Origin: Sphingobium estronivorans | GTDB taxonomy: Bacteria; Pseudomonadota; Alphaproteobacteria; Sphingomonadales; Sphingomonadaceae | Reading direction: 5' to 3' | Assembly (NCBI RefSeq): GCF_008692605.1 | Contig: NZ_LFCT01000015.1 | Location: 62,001 to 126,000 of the forward strand | DNA length: 64,000 bases | Shown: positions 33,362-42,319 of the stretch, in pieces | Numbering within the stretch: the first letter of the stretch is position 1 | How the letters are laid out: every line of letters begins with the position of its first letter | Made by a program: the position numbers and the translations under genes | Notes under the pieces: model-generated | What the model was told of the DNA's origin: nothing | The model's database searches: none | What the model saw: only the letters and a program-made list of their open reading frames with translations

Positions 33362-34759
33362 GTGGGGGAGTTATTCTTCGCCCTGCTGGCGAAGATGCAT
33401 CACGAAATCCTGCTGTTCGCGGTGGTGGGACTGGCGGTGGGCGGCGTCGATGATTTCATCATCGATATGCTGTTCCTGTGCCGCCACTTATGGCGCAAGC
33501 TGACCGTCTATTCCCGCCATCGGCGGATGACGACCGCCACCCTGCCCCCTTCCGCCCATCCAGGGCGCATCGCGATCTTCATTCCCGCCTGGCGCGAGGC
33601 GGATGTGATCGGACCGATGCTGCGGCACGCGCTCGCCCATTGGGGAAGGCAGGATTATCGGATTTTCATCGGCCTTTATCCAAACGACCGACCGACGCTG
33701 GATGTCATAGCGCCGATGGCGGCGGACGAGGACAGGCTGATCCTCTGCATCAATGAACGGGACGGGCCGACCACCAAGGCGGATTGCCTGAACGTCGTCT
33801 GGCGCGCCATGCTGAAGGAAGAAGCCCGCACCGGCGTCCGGTTCAAGGCCATCGTCCTGCATGATGCGGAGGATGTGGTTCATCGCGATGAAATCCGCCT
33901 GTTCGACGTGATGACGGATCGGTTCCAGCTCGTCCAGCTTCCGGTTCTGCCCCTGCCCGGTCAGGGCGGCTGGTGGGCAAGGGCGGTTGCCAATCATTAT
34001 TGTGACGAGTTTGCCGAGAGTCATGGAAAATATCTGACGGTCCGTGAGGCGATGGGCGCCTCCATGCCCTCGGCCGGGGTCGCCTGCGCGTTTGAGCGGA
34101 CGATGCTGGAGCGCCTGGCGAACCCGGAGAATGGCGGACCGTTCGACCCGGCTTCGCTGACCGAGGATTATGAGGTCGGGCTGCGCATCGGCAATATGGG
34201 CGGGCGCGGCGTGTTCGTTCGGATGCGGGACAGCGACGGAAATCTTGTCGCGACCAGGGAATATTTCCCCGACAGTCTGAAGGATGCCGTCACCCAGAAG
34301 GCGCGATGGATGGTCGGCATCGCGCTCGCCGGATGGGACCGCATGGGCTGGCAGGGCGGCCCCGCCGAATGGTGGATGCGTATGCGGGACCGGCGCGCCG
34401 CGCTTGCCGCCTTCGTCCTGTTCACGGCCTATCTGGCGCTGCTGCTATGGGGCCTGTTGCTGGCAGGCAGCCTGTTCGGGCTGGGCGGCGGTGTCAAAGC
34501 GACGCCTGCCATGGAAGCGCTGCTCTGGGTCAATTTCGGCTTCATGATATGGCGAATGGCGATGCGCGCCCTGTTCGTCGGGATGAGCTATGGCTGGGCC
34601 TATGGGCTGGGGGCGATGCCGCGCACGATCATCGCCAATATCATTGCGATGATGGCCGCACGGCGCGCGATGATCCTTTACCTCCGCTCGCTGATCGGTA
34701 AGCCGTTGACCTGGGACAAGACGCGGCACCGCTTTCCCGATCTGGACTCGGTTGCATGA
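33362..34759 (+). CDS. Processive-type family 2 glycosyltransferase (NfrB-like), membrane bound
   Basis: A 465-residue inner-membrane glycosyltransferase starting from a GTG. An N-terminal membrane span (ILLFAVVGLAVGGVDDFIID) is followed by the GT-A domain with IAIFIPAWREADVIGPML (nucleotide-sugar site), the metal-binding DAED in VLHDAEDVVHRDE, TEDYEVGLRI (catalytic TED) and QKARWMVG, the QxxRW motif of processive synthases. C-terminal membrane spans are AALAAFVLFTAYLALLLWGL and beyond. It resembles NfrB (phage N4 adsorption protein B) but lacks NfrB's C-terminal c-di-GMP-binding domain. The partner gene overlaps by 4 bases. Confidence 0.85.
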   Translation: MGELFFALLAKMHHEILLFAVVGLAVGGVDDFIIDMLFLCRHLWRKLTVYSRHRRMTTATLPPSAHPGRIAIFIPAWREADVIGPMLRHALAHWGRQDYRIFIGLYPNDRPTLDVIAPMAADEDRLILCINERDGPTTKADCLNVVWRAMLKEEARTGVRFKAIVLHDAEDVVHRDEIRLFDVMTDRFQLVQLPVLPLPGQGGWWARAVANHYCDEFAESHGKYLTVREAMGASMPSAGVACAFERTMLERLANPENGGPFDPASLTEDYEVGLRIGNMGGRGVFVRMRDSDGNLVATREYFPDSLKDAVTQKARWMVGIALAGWDRMGWQGGPAEWWMRMRDRRAALAAFVLFTAYLALLLWGLLLAGSLFGLGGGVKATPAMEALLWVNFGFMIWRMAMRALFVGMSYGWAYGLGAMPRTIIANIIAMMAARRAMILYLRSLIGKPLTWDKTRHRFPDLDSVA

Positions 34760-35802
34760 ATCAGACTGCAAGCGGACGGCCGGTTCGCTTCTTCGCGCTT
34801 GTCATGGCCGGCTGGATCGCCCTTCGCCTCTTCAGCCAGGGGGGCGATATCGAGGGCGGGTCGGCAGACAGGCCCCTGCCCCCCGCACCTTTGACAATCC
34901 GGCCGGTTTCGGCGGAAAGCAGCAATCTGTTGAATTGGCAGGCTGTCGTGGAAGTCACGCAGGGGCGCGAGCGCGTCGTTCGGCATGGGAGATGGAACCA
35001 TGCTCCGCCAATCGGCACGATGCCGACCCTCTTTCCGCTCGCCACCCAGGTCGAGGCTCGGTTTCCGGCGGCCAGGCCGGCGAAGGACCCCGTCACGCAA
35101 GCCGCCCCGGCGATCAATCCGACCCCCGCCCTGCCTTTGGCTTCGCCGCAGGCGGCCAGCCCCGACCGCTGGCATGGCAGCGCCTGGCTGCTCTGGCGCG
35201 ACGGCAGCGCCACGCGAGCCGATGCCGTGGCGGGCGGGAGGCTTGGCGGGTCGCAGGCGGGGGTCCGCATCGATTTCGACCTGACGCCGCACGCGTCCAG
35301 CCGGGCGACAGCGTATGCGCGGGCGAGCGCGGCGCTGAACCGGCCTGCGTCTCCCGAAGCCGCGCTGGGGCTGGCATGGCAACCGGAGCGCGACATCCCG
35401 ATCCGCTTCGCCGCCGAGCGCCGGATCGCACTGGGCAAGGGCGGGCGCGACGCCAATGCGGTGATGGCGGTGGGCGGGTTCGGACCGGTGCCGGTCGCAC
35501 CTTCACTGGAAATCGAAGCCTATGCGCAGGGCGGCATGGTCGGTTTCCGGTCGAACGATCTGTTCGTCGATGGCAAGATGTCGCTGCTCTCGCCGGTCAG
35601 GGACGCGCCCTTGCGGATCGGCGCCAGCCTGTCGGGCGGCGCGCAGCCGCGGGTCGAGCGGCTGGATGTCGGCCCGGAAGTTCAGCTGCGCCTGCCGATC
35701 AAACCCGTCGCGGCGCGGATCAACATCGAATGGCGGGAGCGGATCGCGGGACGGGCAGCGCCAGCCTCCGGCCTTGCGATGACGCTCGGTGCGGATTTTT
35801 AA
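34756..35802 (+). CDS. Envelope partner protein of the NfrB-like glycosyltransferase
   Basis: A 348-residue protein coupled to the glycosyltransferase gene by an ATGA overlap. It has an N-terminal signal or anchor (FFALVMAGWIALRLFSQGGD), a Pro/Ala-rich linker (about residues 90-135) and a C-terminal region of alternating strands (GSAWLLWRDGSATRADAVAG, FDLTPHASSRATAYARASAA, SLEIEAYAQGGMVGFRSNDL) ending in Phe. That pattern suggests an outer-membrane beta-barrel like the C-terminal part of NfrA. No TPR repeats are present. A role in exporting the polymer is inference from operon position. Confidence 0.7.
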   Translation: MNQTASGRPVRFFALVMAGWIALRLFSQGGDIEGGSADRPLPPAPLTIRPVSAESSNLLNWQAVVEVTQGRERVVRHGRWNHAPPIGTMPTLFPLATQVEARFPAARPAKDPVTQAAPAINPTPALPLASPQAASPDRWHGSAWLLWRDGSATRADAVAGGRLGGSQAGVRIDFDLTPHASSRATAYARASAALNRPASPEAALGLAWQPERDIPIRFAAERRIALGKGGRDANAVMAVGGFGPVPVAPSLEIEAYAQGGMVGFRSNDLFVDGKMSLLSPVRDAPLRIGASLSGGAQPRVERLDVGPEVQLRLPIKPVAARINIEWRERIAGRAAPASGLAMTLGADF

Positions 35803-35851
35803 GCGGGGACGCCTTTATCTCTTCGCATATTGCGCTTAACCCCATCCCTCC

Positions 35852-36766
35852 ATGGATCTTTACCTGCCCATCGCCAACCTGTCGGTCAACGCGCTGGTCA
35901 TCATTGCCCTGGGCGGCGTGGTGGGCCTGCTGTCGGGCATGTTCGGCGTCGGCGGCGGATTCCTGACCACGCCCTTGCTGATATTCTACGGCATTCCACC
36001 GACCGTCGCGGCCGCCTCCGCCGCGAGCCAGGTGACGGGCGCCAGCGTGTCGGGCGTCGTCACCCACATGTCGCGCGGCACGGTGGATTTCCGCATGGGC
36101 GGCGTGCTGATCGCGGGCGGCGTGGTCGGCGCGGGGCTGGGCGTGCTGATCTTCCGGCTGCTCCAGGCCATCGGCCAGATCGATACGGTGATCGGCATCC
36201 TCTATGTGCTGATGCTGGGCGGCATCGGCTCGCTGATGGCGAAGGAATCGATCCAGGCGCTGATCGTGCTGAAAAGCGGCAAGAAGATTCAGGCGCGCAA
36301 GCGGCGGCACCATCCGCTGGTCGCGGCGATGCCGATGCGCTGGCGCTTCTATCGCTCCGGCCTCTATATCTCGCCGCTGGCGCCGCTGCTGCTGGGCGTG
36401 GCGACGGGCATCCTGACCATGTTGCTGGGCGTGGGCGGCGGCTTCATCCTGGTGCCTGCCATGCTCTATCTGCTGGGCATGACGACCCAGTCGGTGGTCG
36501 GCACGTCGCTGTTCCAGATATTGTTCGTCACCATGGCGACGACGATGATGCACGCCATGACCACCCATGCGGTCGATCTGGTGCTGGCGATGCTGTTGCT
36601 GATCGGCAGCGTCACCGGCGCGCAGGTGGGGACGCGCCTCTCCATGACGATCCGGCCGGAATATCTGCGCGTCCTCCTGGCCGCCATCGTGCTGCTGGTG
36701 GCGGCGCGCATGGCGCTGGGCCTGGGGTTCCGGCCCGATGAACTCTATACGGTCGAGGTCCGGTGA
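35852..36766 (+). CDS. TauE/SafE family sulfite exporter-like permease
   Basis: A 304-residue integral membrane protein. The first repeat has GVVGLLSGMFGVGGGFLTTP (G-x-F-G-V-G-G-G motif) and the second TGILTMLLGVGGGFILVPAM, the duplicated signature of TauE/SafE permeases. Other segments are ASAASQVTGASVSGVVTHMS and AMLLLIGSVTGAQVGTRLSM. These transporters move small organosulfur anions or sulfite. It is translationally coupled to the TIGR02186 gene, a pairing common in alphaproteobacteria. Confidence 0.92.
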   Translation: MDLYLPIANLSVNALVIIALGGVVGLLSGMFGVGGGFLTTPLLIFYGIPPTVAAASAASQVTGASVSGVVTHMSRGTVDFRMGGVLIAGGVVGAGLGVLIFRLLQAIGQIDTVIGILYVLMLGGIGSLMAKESIQALIVLKSGKKIQARKRRHHPLVAAMPMRWRFYRSGLYISPLAPLLLGVATGILTMLLGVGGGFILVPAMLYLLGMTTQSVVGTSLFQILFVTMATTMMHAMTTHAVDLVLAMLLLIGSVTGAQVGTRLSMTIRPEYLRVLLAAIVLLVAARMALGLGFRPDELYTVEVR

Positions 36767-37527
36767 AGCGGCGCGCCCTGCTGCCTGCATTGTTGCTGCT
36801 GACGCCGATGCTCCTCGGCGCGGACGAGCCGATGCTGGTGCCCGACGTGTCCCAGCGCGAGGTCGAGATTCAGTACAGCTTCACCGGCGCCGACCTGCTG
36901 CTGTTCGGCGCCATCGTCTATCCCGACGGGCGACGGCCCAAAAAGCCCGCCGACATCATGGTGGTGCTGAAAGGCCCCGACCAGTCGATCACCATGCGCG
37001 AGAAGCAGAAGGTCGCGGGCATCTGGGTCAATGCCGACAGCGCCCGCTTCCGCTCGGCGCCGAGCTTCTATGCCATCGCCTCCTCCCGGCCGATCGGCAA
37101 GGTGGTCGATGAGCGGACCGCGGCAATCTATGAAATGGGCGTGGACAAGCTTCAGCTTTCCCCCTCCTCGCTCAACGACAGCGCCGAACTGGACCGGTTC
37201 CAGAAGGGGCTGATCGACCTGCGCCAGCGCTCGGGCCTCTATGTCGAGCAGCAGGGGACGGTGGAGATCACCGACGGCGTGCTCTACCGGGCGCGGCTGC
37301 CCCTGTCGGCGCGGGTGATCGTGGGCGATTATACGGCGGAAACCTTTCTGGTGCAGGATGGCCGCGTGGTGGCGGCGGCGGTGCGCGACATCACCATTCG
37401 CAAGTCGGGGTTCGAACGCTTCATGGCGGTCGCGGCGGAACAATGGCCATTTTTCTATGGGCTGGTCGCGATGATGCTCGCGGTCGGCATGGGCTGGGCC
37501 GCGGGCGCGATTGCCAAGCGGTTTTAG
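36763..37527 (+). CDS. TIGR02186 (Alph_Pro_TM) family protein
   Basis: A 254-residue protein starting at a GTG that overlaps the TauE/SafE stop. It has a signal peptide (RALLPALLLLTPMLLGADEP), a periplasmic beta-rich domain (VEIQYSFTGADLLLFGAIVY; PADIMVVLKGPDQSITMREK; TAETFLVQDGRVVAAAVRDI) and a C-terminal membrane helix (FFYGLVAMMLAVGMGWAAGA). This is the alphaproteobacterial Alph_Pro_TM family, almost always beside TauE/SafE, so it is presumably an accessory of that exporter. The TAG stop is the first three bases of the palindromic repeat at 37525. Confidence 0.9.
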   Translation: MKRRALLPALLLLTPMLLGADEPMLVPDVSQREVEIQYSFTGADLLLFGAIVYPDGRRPKKPADIMVVLKGPDQSITMREKQKVAGIWVNADSARFRSAPSFYAIASSRPIGKVVDERTAAIYEMGVDKLQLSPSSLNDSAELDRFQKGLIDLRQRSGLYVEQQGTVEITDGVLYRARLPLSARVIVGDYTAETFLVQDGRVVAAAVRDITIRKSGFERFMAVAAEQWPFFYGLVAMMLAVGMGWAAGAIAKRF

Positions 37528-37629
37528 AGCGATTTCCAGTCAGATGGCATCATCTGACGGTTAAGAAATTGCGGTAAAACAAAAGAATAGAGCGTCCCAT
37601 CTGACTCAGTCAGATCGAAAACCGCTCTA
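37525..37629. repeat. Palindromic intergenic repeat bounded by TAGAGCG inverted ends
   Basis: The 105-bp element has terminal inverted repeats TAGAGCG (37525-37531) and CGCTCTA (37623-37629), and inside it GTCAGAT...ATCTGAC and ATCTGACT...AGTCAGAT palindromes. I know this as a widespread alphaproteobacterial intergenic repeat type. Both of its ends coincide with TAG stop codons of the two convergent genes. Confidence 0.8.
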
Positions 37630-38142
37630 GCGCCGCGCGGCTTTGCGCGGGCGCAGGGCGTCGCGCATGGCGATGCTGCTGTTGATGCGGGTCACGCCGG
37701 GCATGCGCGACAGGATTTCGCTGTGGATCGCTTCATAGGCGGAGACGCTGTCGGTCTGGACGCGCAGCCAGTAATCCACCCCGCCTGTCATCAGGAAGCA
37801 TTCGCGGATTTCCGGGCATTGCCGCACCGCATGTTCGAAGCGGGCGAGATAATCCTCGGTCTGGCGATCCAGCGTCACCTGCACCAGCACGTCGACGGCG
37901 CGGCCCTCCTGTTCGATGGGCGCGGTGACGATGGTATAGCCGCGAATGACACCCGCATCCTCCAGCATCCGGATGCGGCGGTGGCAGGCGGAGGGGGACA
38001 GGCCGACCTCGGCCGCGATCTCCGAATTGGGGCGGCGGGCGTTGAGGCGCAGCAGGCGGATGATCGAGCGGTCCACGGCGTCGAGCGATTCTGTCATTAA
38101 TTGCATTTCCTGTGAAGGATCGTCCGATAATTCGCCATTCAT
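37627..38142 (-). CDS. Lrp/AsnC family transcriptional regulator
   Basis: A 171-residue regulator. The N-terminal HTH is LDAVDRSIIRLLRLNARRPN with EIAAEVGLSPSACHRRIRML, then the RAM (AsnC ligand-binding) domain: VDVLVQVTLDRQTEDYLARF and IRECFLMTGGVDYWLRVQTD. It is divergent from alr, 71 bases away, and probably controls the alr-dadA-ridA operon in response to alanine, as Lrp-type regulators do at dad loci. Three in-frame ATGs (38142, 38106, 38097) are possible; 38142 has an AAGGATC site. The TAG stop is part of the repeat at 37525-37629. Confidence 0.92.
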   Translation of the reverse strand: MNGELSDDPSQEMQLMTESLDAVDRSIIRLLRLNARRPNSEIAAEVGLSPSACHRRIRMLEDAGVIRGYTIVTAPIEQEGRAVDVLVQVTLDRQTEDYLARFEHAVRQCPEIRECFLMTGGVDYWLRVQTDSVSAYEAIHSEILSRMPGVTRINSSIAMRDALRPRKAARR

Positions 38143-38213
38143 AGGCGATCCTTCGAATATATGGGAGCCTATTCGCACGATGGCCCGGTAGCATGGCCGG
38201 GAGAGGAAGCATC

Positions 38214-39341
38214 ATGCCGTCCATTGATACCGCCGGAGCCGTGTTGCGCATCGATCTGGACGCGCTGGCCGACAATTACCGGATCATCCAGCGTCAGGTC
38301 GCGCCCGCGACGGTGGCCGGGGTGGTGAAGGCCGACGGCTATGGTCTGGGCGCCGAACCTGTCGCCGCGACGCTGATGGACGCGGGATGCCGCCATTTCT
38401 TCGTCGCCCTGCTGGGCGAGGCCGTGGCGCTGAAACCGGCCTTGCGGGAAGGGGTGGCGCTGTTCATCCTCAACGGGCTGCAACCGGGCACGGAAGGGGA
38501 ATGCGCGGCCATCGGCGCGATCCCGGTGCTGAACTCGCTCGACCAGATGGCGCGCTGGGCGCAGCAGGCGCGGGCATTGGGGCGGCGCCTGCCCGCCGCG
38601 CTTCAGGTGGACAGCGGCATGGCGCGGCTGGGCCTGCCGCCGGAGGAGGTCGCGATCCTGCTGGCCGAGCCTGAGCGGCTGGAGGGCATCGACCTCAGCC
38701 TCATCATGAGCCATCTGGCTTGCGCGGACGATCCCGATGCGGCCTTTAATGCGGTGCAGCGCGACAATTTCGAAGCGCTCGCCCGGCATTTCCCCGACGT
38801 GCCCCGCGCGCTCGACAATAGCGGCGGCGCCTTCCTGAAGCGTGGGCATTTCGACCTCGTGCGCGCGGGGATCGCGCTCTATGGCGGCGCGCCACAGGGG
38901 ACGCCCAATCCCATGCGCCCCGTGGTGGCGCTGGAGACGCGCATCGTCCAGTTGCGCACCATTCCGGCGGGCGCGGGCGTCGGCTATGGCCTCAGCCATC
39001 ATTGCGAGCGGCCGACGCGGATCGCGACCATCCCGCTGGGCTATGCCGATGGCTGGCCGCGCCATCTGGGCAATGTCGGGTCGGCCTTTATCGGGAGCCG
39101 TCGCGTGCCCATCGTCGGGCGGGTGTCGATGGACAGCATCACGCTGGACGTGACCGATGTGCCGGATGTCCTGCTGTATCCCGGCGCGCCGGTGGAGTTG
39201 ATCGGGCCGCACCAGACGATCGATCAGGTCGCCGCCGACGCCGGCACCATTTCCTATGAAATCCTGACCCGGCTCGGGCAGCGCTATGGCCGGGACATCC
39301 GGGAAACGACTGTCCCCCACCAGCGGAGCATCGTGGCATGA
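38214..39341 (+). CDS. alr: Alanine racemase (catabolic, DadX-like)
   Basis: A 375-residue PLP enzyme that interconverts L- and D-alanine. The PLP lysine is in [10 protein letters not shown] (near residue 37), the HVDTGMxR-equivalent is [11 protein letters not shown], the second catalytic tyrosine is in [10 protein letters not shown], and the C-terminal [15 protein letters not shown] is present. It overlaps dadA by 4 bases, so its likely job is to convert L-alanine to the D-form for oxidation by DadA, though it can also serve peptidoglycan synthesis. An AGGAAG site precedes the ATG at 38214. Confidence 0.95.
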   Translation: MPSIDTAGAVLRIDLDALADNYRIIQRQVAPATVAGVVKADGYGLGAEPVAATLMDAGCRHFFVALLGEAVALKPALREGVALFILNGLQPGTEGECAAIGAIPVLNSLDQMARWAQQARALGRRLPAALQVDSGMARLGLPPEEVAILLAEPERLEGIDLSLIMSHLACADDPDAAFNAVQRDNFEALARHFPDVPRALDNSGGAFLKRGHFDLVRAGIALYGGAPQGTPNPMRPVVALETRIVQLRTIPAGAGVGYGLSHHCERPTRIATIPLGYADGWPRHLGNVGSAFIGSRRVPIVGRVSMDSITLDVTDVPDVLLYPGAPVELIGPHQTIDQVAADAGTISYEILTRLGQRYGRDIRETTVPHQRSIVA

Positions 39342-40591
39342 AGGTCGTTATTCTCGGCAGCGGCGTGATCGGCGCCACCTCCGCCTGGTATCTCGCGCAG
39401 GCCGGGCATGAGGTGACGGTCATAGACCGGCAGGACGGCCCGGCGCTGGAAACCAGCTTCGCCAATGCGGGGGAGATTTCGCCGGGCTATGCCTCCCCCT
39501 GGGCGGCGCCGGGGATACCGATGAAGGCGCTGCGCTGGCTGTTCATGCGCCACGCTCCGCTGATCCTGCGGCCGCAGATGGACCTGGCCATGCTGCGCTG
39601 GATGGTGGCGATGCTGGGCAACTGCAATGCGCGATCCTATGCCATCAACAAGAGCCGGATGGTCAGGCTGGCGGAATATAGCCGCGACCGGTTGATCGAC
39701 CTGCGGCGGGAAACGGGCATCGCCTATGATGAGCGGTCGCAGGGCACGTTGCAGCTTTTCCGCGAACAGAAGCAGTTGGACGGCATCGCCAAGGATATTG
39801 CGGTGCTGAAGGCCGATGGCGTGCCCTTCGAAGTGCTGGACGCGGCGGGCTGCATCGCCGCCGAACCGGGGCTGGCGGGCAGCGATGTTCCGCTCGCCGG
39901 GGGGCTGCGCCTGCCCAATGACGAGACCGGGGATTGTTTCAAGTTCACCAATGCGCTGGCGGAGATGGCCAGGGCGAAGGGCGTGACCTTCCTCAATGGG
40001 CGGACCATCGGGCGGATCGCGGTGCAGGACGGCCACGTCAGCCATGTCGAAACCGACAAGGGCCATGTCTTTGCCGACGCTTTTCTGGTGGCGATGGGGA
40101 GTTATTCACCGCTGCTGCTGGCGCCGCTGGAGATCAGGCTGCCGGTCTATCCGGTGAAGGGCTATTCGATCACCGTTCCGATTGTGGAAGAAGGGCGGGC
40201 GCCGGTGTCGACGCTGCTCGACGAAAGCTACAAGGTGGCGATCACGCGGCTGGGCGACCGGATCAGGGTCGGCGGGATGGCGGAGTTGTCGGGCTATTCC
40301 AGGGGGCTGCCCAAGGCGCGGCGCGATACGCTGGAATATTCGATGGGGTCGCTGTTTCCGGGCGCGGGCGATCTGGGCCAGGCCAGCTTCTGGTCGGGAC
40401 TGCGGCCGATGACGCCGGACAGCACGCCGGTGATCGGGCCGACCGGGATTTCGAACCTCTATCTCAACACGGGCCATGGTACATTGGGGTGGACCATGGC
40501 CTGCGGATCGGGGCAGGTGATCGCTGACATCATCGGCGGGCGGAAGCCGGAGATCGAGACCGCCGATCTGGCGATCAGCCGCTATTCTTGA
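39338..40591 (+). CDS. dadA: D-amino acid dehydrogenase small subunit
   Basis: A 417-residue FAD enzyme that oxidises D-alanine and other D-amino acids to keto acids and ammonia, feeding electrons to the respiratory chain at the inner membrane. The FAD fold is at the start ([20 protein letters not shown]), followed by the family segments [20 protein letters not shown] and [18 protein letters not shown]. Near the C-terminus [19 protein letters not shown] and [20 protein letters not shown] are complete. It is coupled to alr by ATGA overlap and followed 17 bases later by a RidA gene. Confidence 0.95.
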   Translation: MKVVILGSGVIGATSAWYLAQAGHEVTVIDRQDGPALETSFANAGEISPGYASPWAAPGIPMKALRWLFMRHAPLILRPQMDLAMLRWMVAMLGNCNARSYAINKSRMVRLAEYSRDRLIDLRRETGIAYDERSQGTLQLFREQKQLDGIAKDIAVLKADGVPFEVLDAAGCIAAEPGLAGSDVPLAGGLRLPNDETGDCFKFTNALAEMARAKGVTFLNGRTIGRIAVQDGHVSHVETDKGHVFADAFLVAMGSYSPLLLAPLEIRLPVYPVKGYSITVPIVEEGRAPVSTLLDESYKVAITRLGDRIRVGGMAELSGYSRGLPKARRDTLEYSMGSLFPGAGDLGQASFWSGLRPMTPDSTPVIGPTGISNLYLNTGHGTLGWTMACGSGQVIADIIGGRKPEIETADLAISRYS

Positions 40592-40608
40592 CTGAAGGGA
40601 GACTTTGC

Positions 40609-40959
40609 ATGACCATCACCCGTATCGACCGTGGGCCGCGCATGAGCGAGGCCGTGATCCATGGCGACACCATCTATCTGGCGGGCCAGATCGGCGCGCC
40701 GGGCGAGAGCGTGACCGCGCAGACCAAGGCCGTGCTGGCCGAGATCGACGCCCTGCTGGAGCGCACCGGCAGCAGCAGGAACCATATGCTGATGGCGCAG
40801 ATCTGGCTGGCGGACATGAATGACTTTGCCGAAATGAACGCGGTCTGGGACGCGTGGATCGCGGAGGCCGAGGCCCCTGCCCGCGCGACCGGCGAAGCGA
40901 AGCTGGCCACCCCGGACTATAAGGTGGAGATCATCGTCACCGCCGCCAGGGCGAAGTGA
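40609..40959 (+). CDS. RidA family enamine/imine deaminase
   Basis: A 116-residue protein with the YjgF/RidA fold (MSEAVIHGDTIYLAGQIGAP; SVTAQTKAVLAEIDALLERT; LMAQIWLADMNDFAEMNAVW). The usual C-terminal catalytic arginine region reads ARATGEAKLATPDYKVEIIV. The Arg that stacks on the enamine (R105-like in R-x-x-V) appears in APARATGEAKLA. RidA proteins hydrolyse the reactive imines or enamines released by amino-acid oxidases, which fits the position behind dadA. An AGGGAG site precedes the ATG at 40609. Confidence 0.9.
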   Translation: MTITRIDRGPRMSEAVIHGDTIYLAGQIGAPGESVTAQTKAVLAEIDALLERTGSSRNHMLMAQIWLADMNDFAEMNAVWDAWIAEAEAPARATGEAKLATPDYKVEIIVTAARAK

Positions 40960-40969
40960 TTACGCCGCC

Positions 40970-41064
40970 TTTTAGCAAGGCGCCATGATGCTGACGCATC
41001 AGCACCTTGGAAACGCTCAGGCGCCGCGCGGGCTTATATCAAGGCTCGATGAGCCGCTCATCGA
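40970..41064 (+). repeat. Dispersed two-hairpin repeat, copy B
   Basis: The element contains CAAGGCGCCAT, GATGCTGACGCATCA, GCACCTTGG, CGCTCAGGCGCCGCGCGGGC and a final hairpin ATCAAGGCTCGATGAG with CTCATCGAGCCTTGAT. It is the best copy in the window; copy A at 16976-17083 lies in the opposite orientation. It occupies the gap between the convergent RidA and porin genes and overlaps the last codons and stop of the porin. Confidence 0.8.
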
Positions 41065-42308
41065 GCCTTGATATTGCGCAGCAACGCCATCGCATCGACG
41101 GTGAATTTGAAGCCAAGGATGAAGGCATCCTTCGTCGGCTTGCTGCGGAAGGGCGCGCCGGTCTGGTCGGGGTGCAGTATATATTGGACATTGGGCGACA
41201 GCCGGATGGCGGGACCCATCTGCGCGCCATAGGCCAGTTCCATCATATATTGATGGCGGCGGGGCTGGCCGCCGACCGCGCGCATCCGTTCCATGGCGAG
41301 ATCGCTGAACCGCTGGTCGTTGATGAGGAAGCCCATCGTGTCCTTGTCGCGCCCGGCGAAGGTGCCGGTCTGGACAAGACCCAGTTCGAGGAAATGGCTT
41401 TCCTCGACCCGGCCCGACAGGTTGGTCATGGCGACGCCGAAGAGGCTGAGGCCCTTGTCCGAATCCGGACCCGTCAGCTTCTGGTCGAAGCGCACATAGA
41501 CACCCGAGCGGCCATGGCGGGTCGCGCTCGGGCGGCCGGTCAGGATGGCGACGCCGCCCTGATCGTCGCGCAGCGGATCGGCATAGTCGCCCCGGTCGAA
41601 CCAGCCGCCGATAATATAATGATGGGCGTCCGTGCTGTGGCTCAGTTCCCAGGGGACGATGACGCCGGTGGCATTCTTCGTGCTGAAGGTAAAGCCATGG
41701 TCGCTGGCCCGTTTGCGGTCGGGGTTCACCTCATAGGCGCCGACGTGGAGCATGATTTCGGGGGTGAAATAGGCCTTGGCGTGGATCATCCAGCTTGAGG
41801 CGGGGAAATAGGTGAAATTGCTGTTCTTGAACACGAAGGTCGGGTTGCCGCAGCCGCTGTTGCTCTGAAAATTGCAGTAGAGCGGCGAGTTGAGGAAATG
41901 AATGTTCGCCTGGCTGCGGCCTGCCTCCACGTCCAGCGCGCCATCGAAGAATGTCTGCTGCCAGGTGAGAATGGCGAGATGGGTGTTCTGCGTGCCCCAG
42001 ATTTCCTGCACGGAGGTGTTGTTGCCGATGGCGAGGGCGGAAAGATTTTCGCCATGGCGGTTGGTGATGGCGGCGTGGATCGTCGCGCCGCCGATCCCGG
42101 CGATCTGGTCGAGATCGACATCGGCGCCGACATAGACCTGCCCGGCATAGGCGGCATCCCGGCGCAGGCCGCCGGACAGGTTGGCGGCCGCTTCGCCGGT
42201 GTAGCTGAGCGAGAAGGTGACGGGATCGACCTCCTGCGCGTGGGCGGCGGGCATGGCGAGGGCGGTGGCGGCCGCGCAGCAGGCGGCGCCGAACAGGGTC
42301 TTGCGCAT
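41058..42308 (-). CDS. OprB-like carbohydrate porin
   Basis: A 416-residue outer-membrane protein. It has a signal peptide (MRKTLFGAACCAAATALAMP, cleaved at AHA) and a 16-strand-type barrel with family segments ATIHAAITNRHGENLSALAI, TWQQTFFDGALDVEAGRSQA, IIGGWFDRGDYADP, GRSGVYVRFDQKLTG and YMMELAYGAQMGPAIRLSPN. It follows fruA by 11 bases in the direction of transcription, so it likely brings fructose or sucrose through the outer membrane. The final residues (NIKAR) and stop lie inside a repeat, so the protein lacks the usual terminal Phe. Confidence 0.88.
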   Translation of the reverse strand: MRKTLFGAACCAAATALAMPAAHAQEVDPVTFSLSYTGEAAANLSGGLRRDAAYAGQVYVGADVDLDQIAGIGGATIHAAITNRHGENLSALAIGNNTSVQEIWGTQNTHLAILTWQQTFFDGALDVEAGRSQANIHFLNSPLYCNFQSNSGCGNPTFVFKNSNFTYFPASSWMIHAKAYFTPEIMLHVGAYEVNPDRKRASDHGFTFSTKNATGVIVPWELSHSTDAHHYIIGGWFDRGDYADPLRDDQGGVAILTGRPSATRHGRSGVYVRFDQKLTGPDSDKGLSLFGVAMTNLSGRVEESHFLELGLVQTGTFAGRDKDTMGFLINDQRFSDLAMERMRAVGGQPRRHQYMMELAYGAQMGPAIRLSPNVQYILHPDQTGAPFRSKPTKDAFILGFKFTVDAMALLRNIKAR

Positions 42309-42319
42309 GGGTAATCCTT

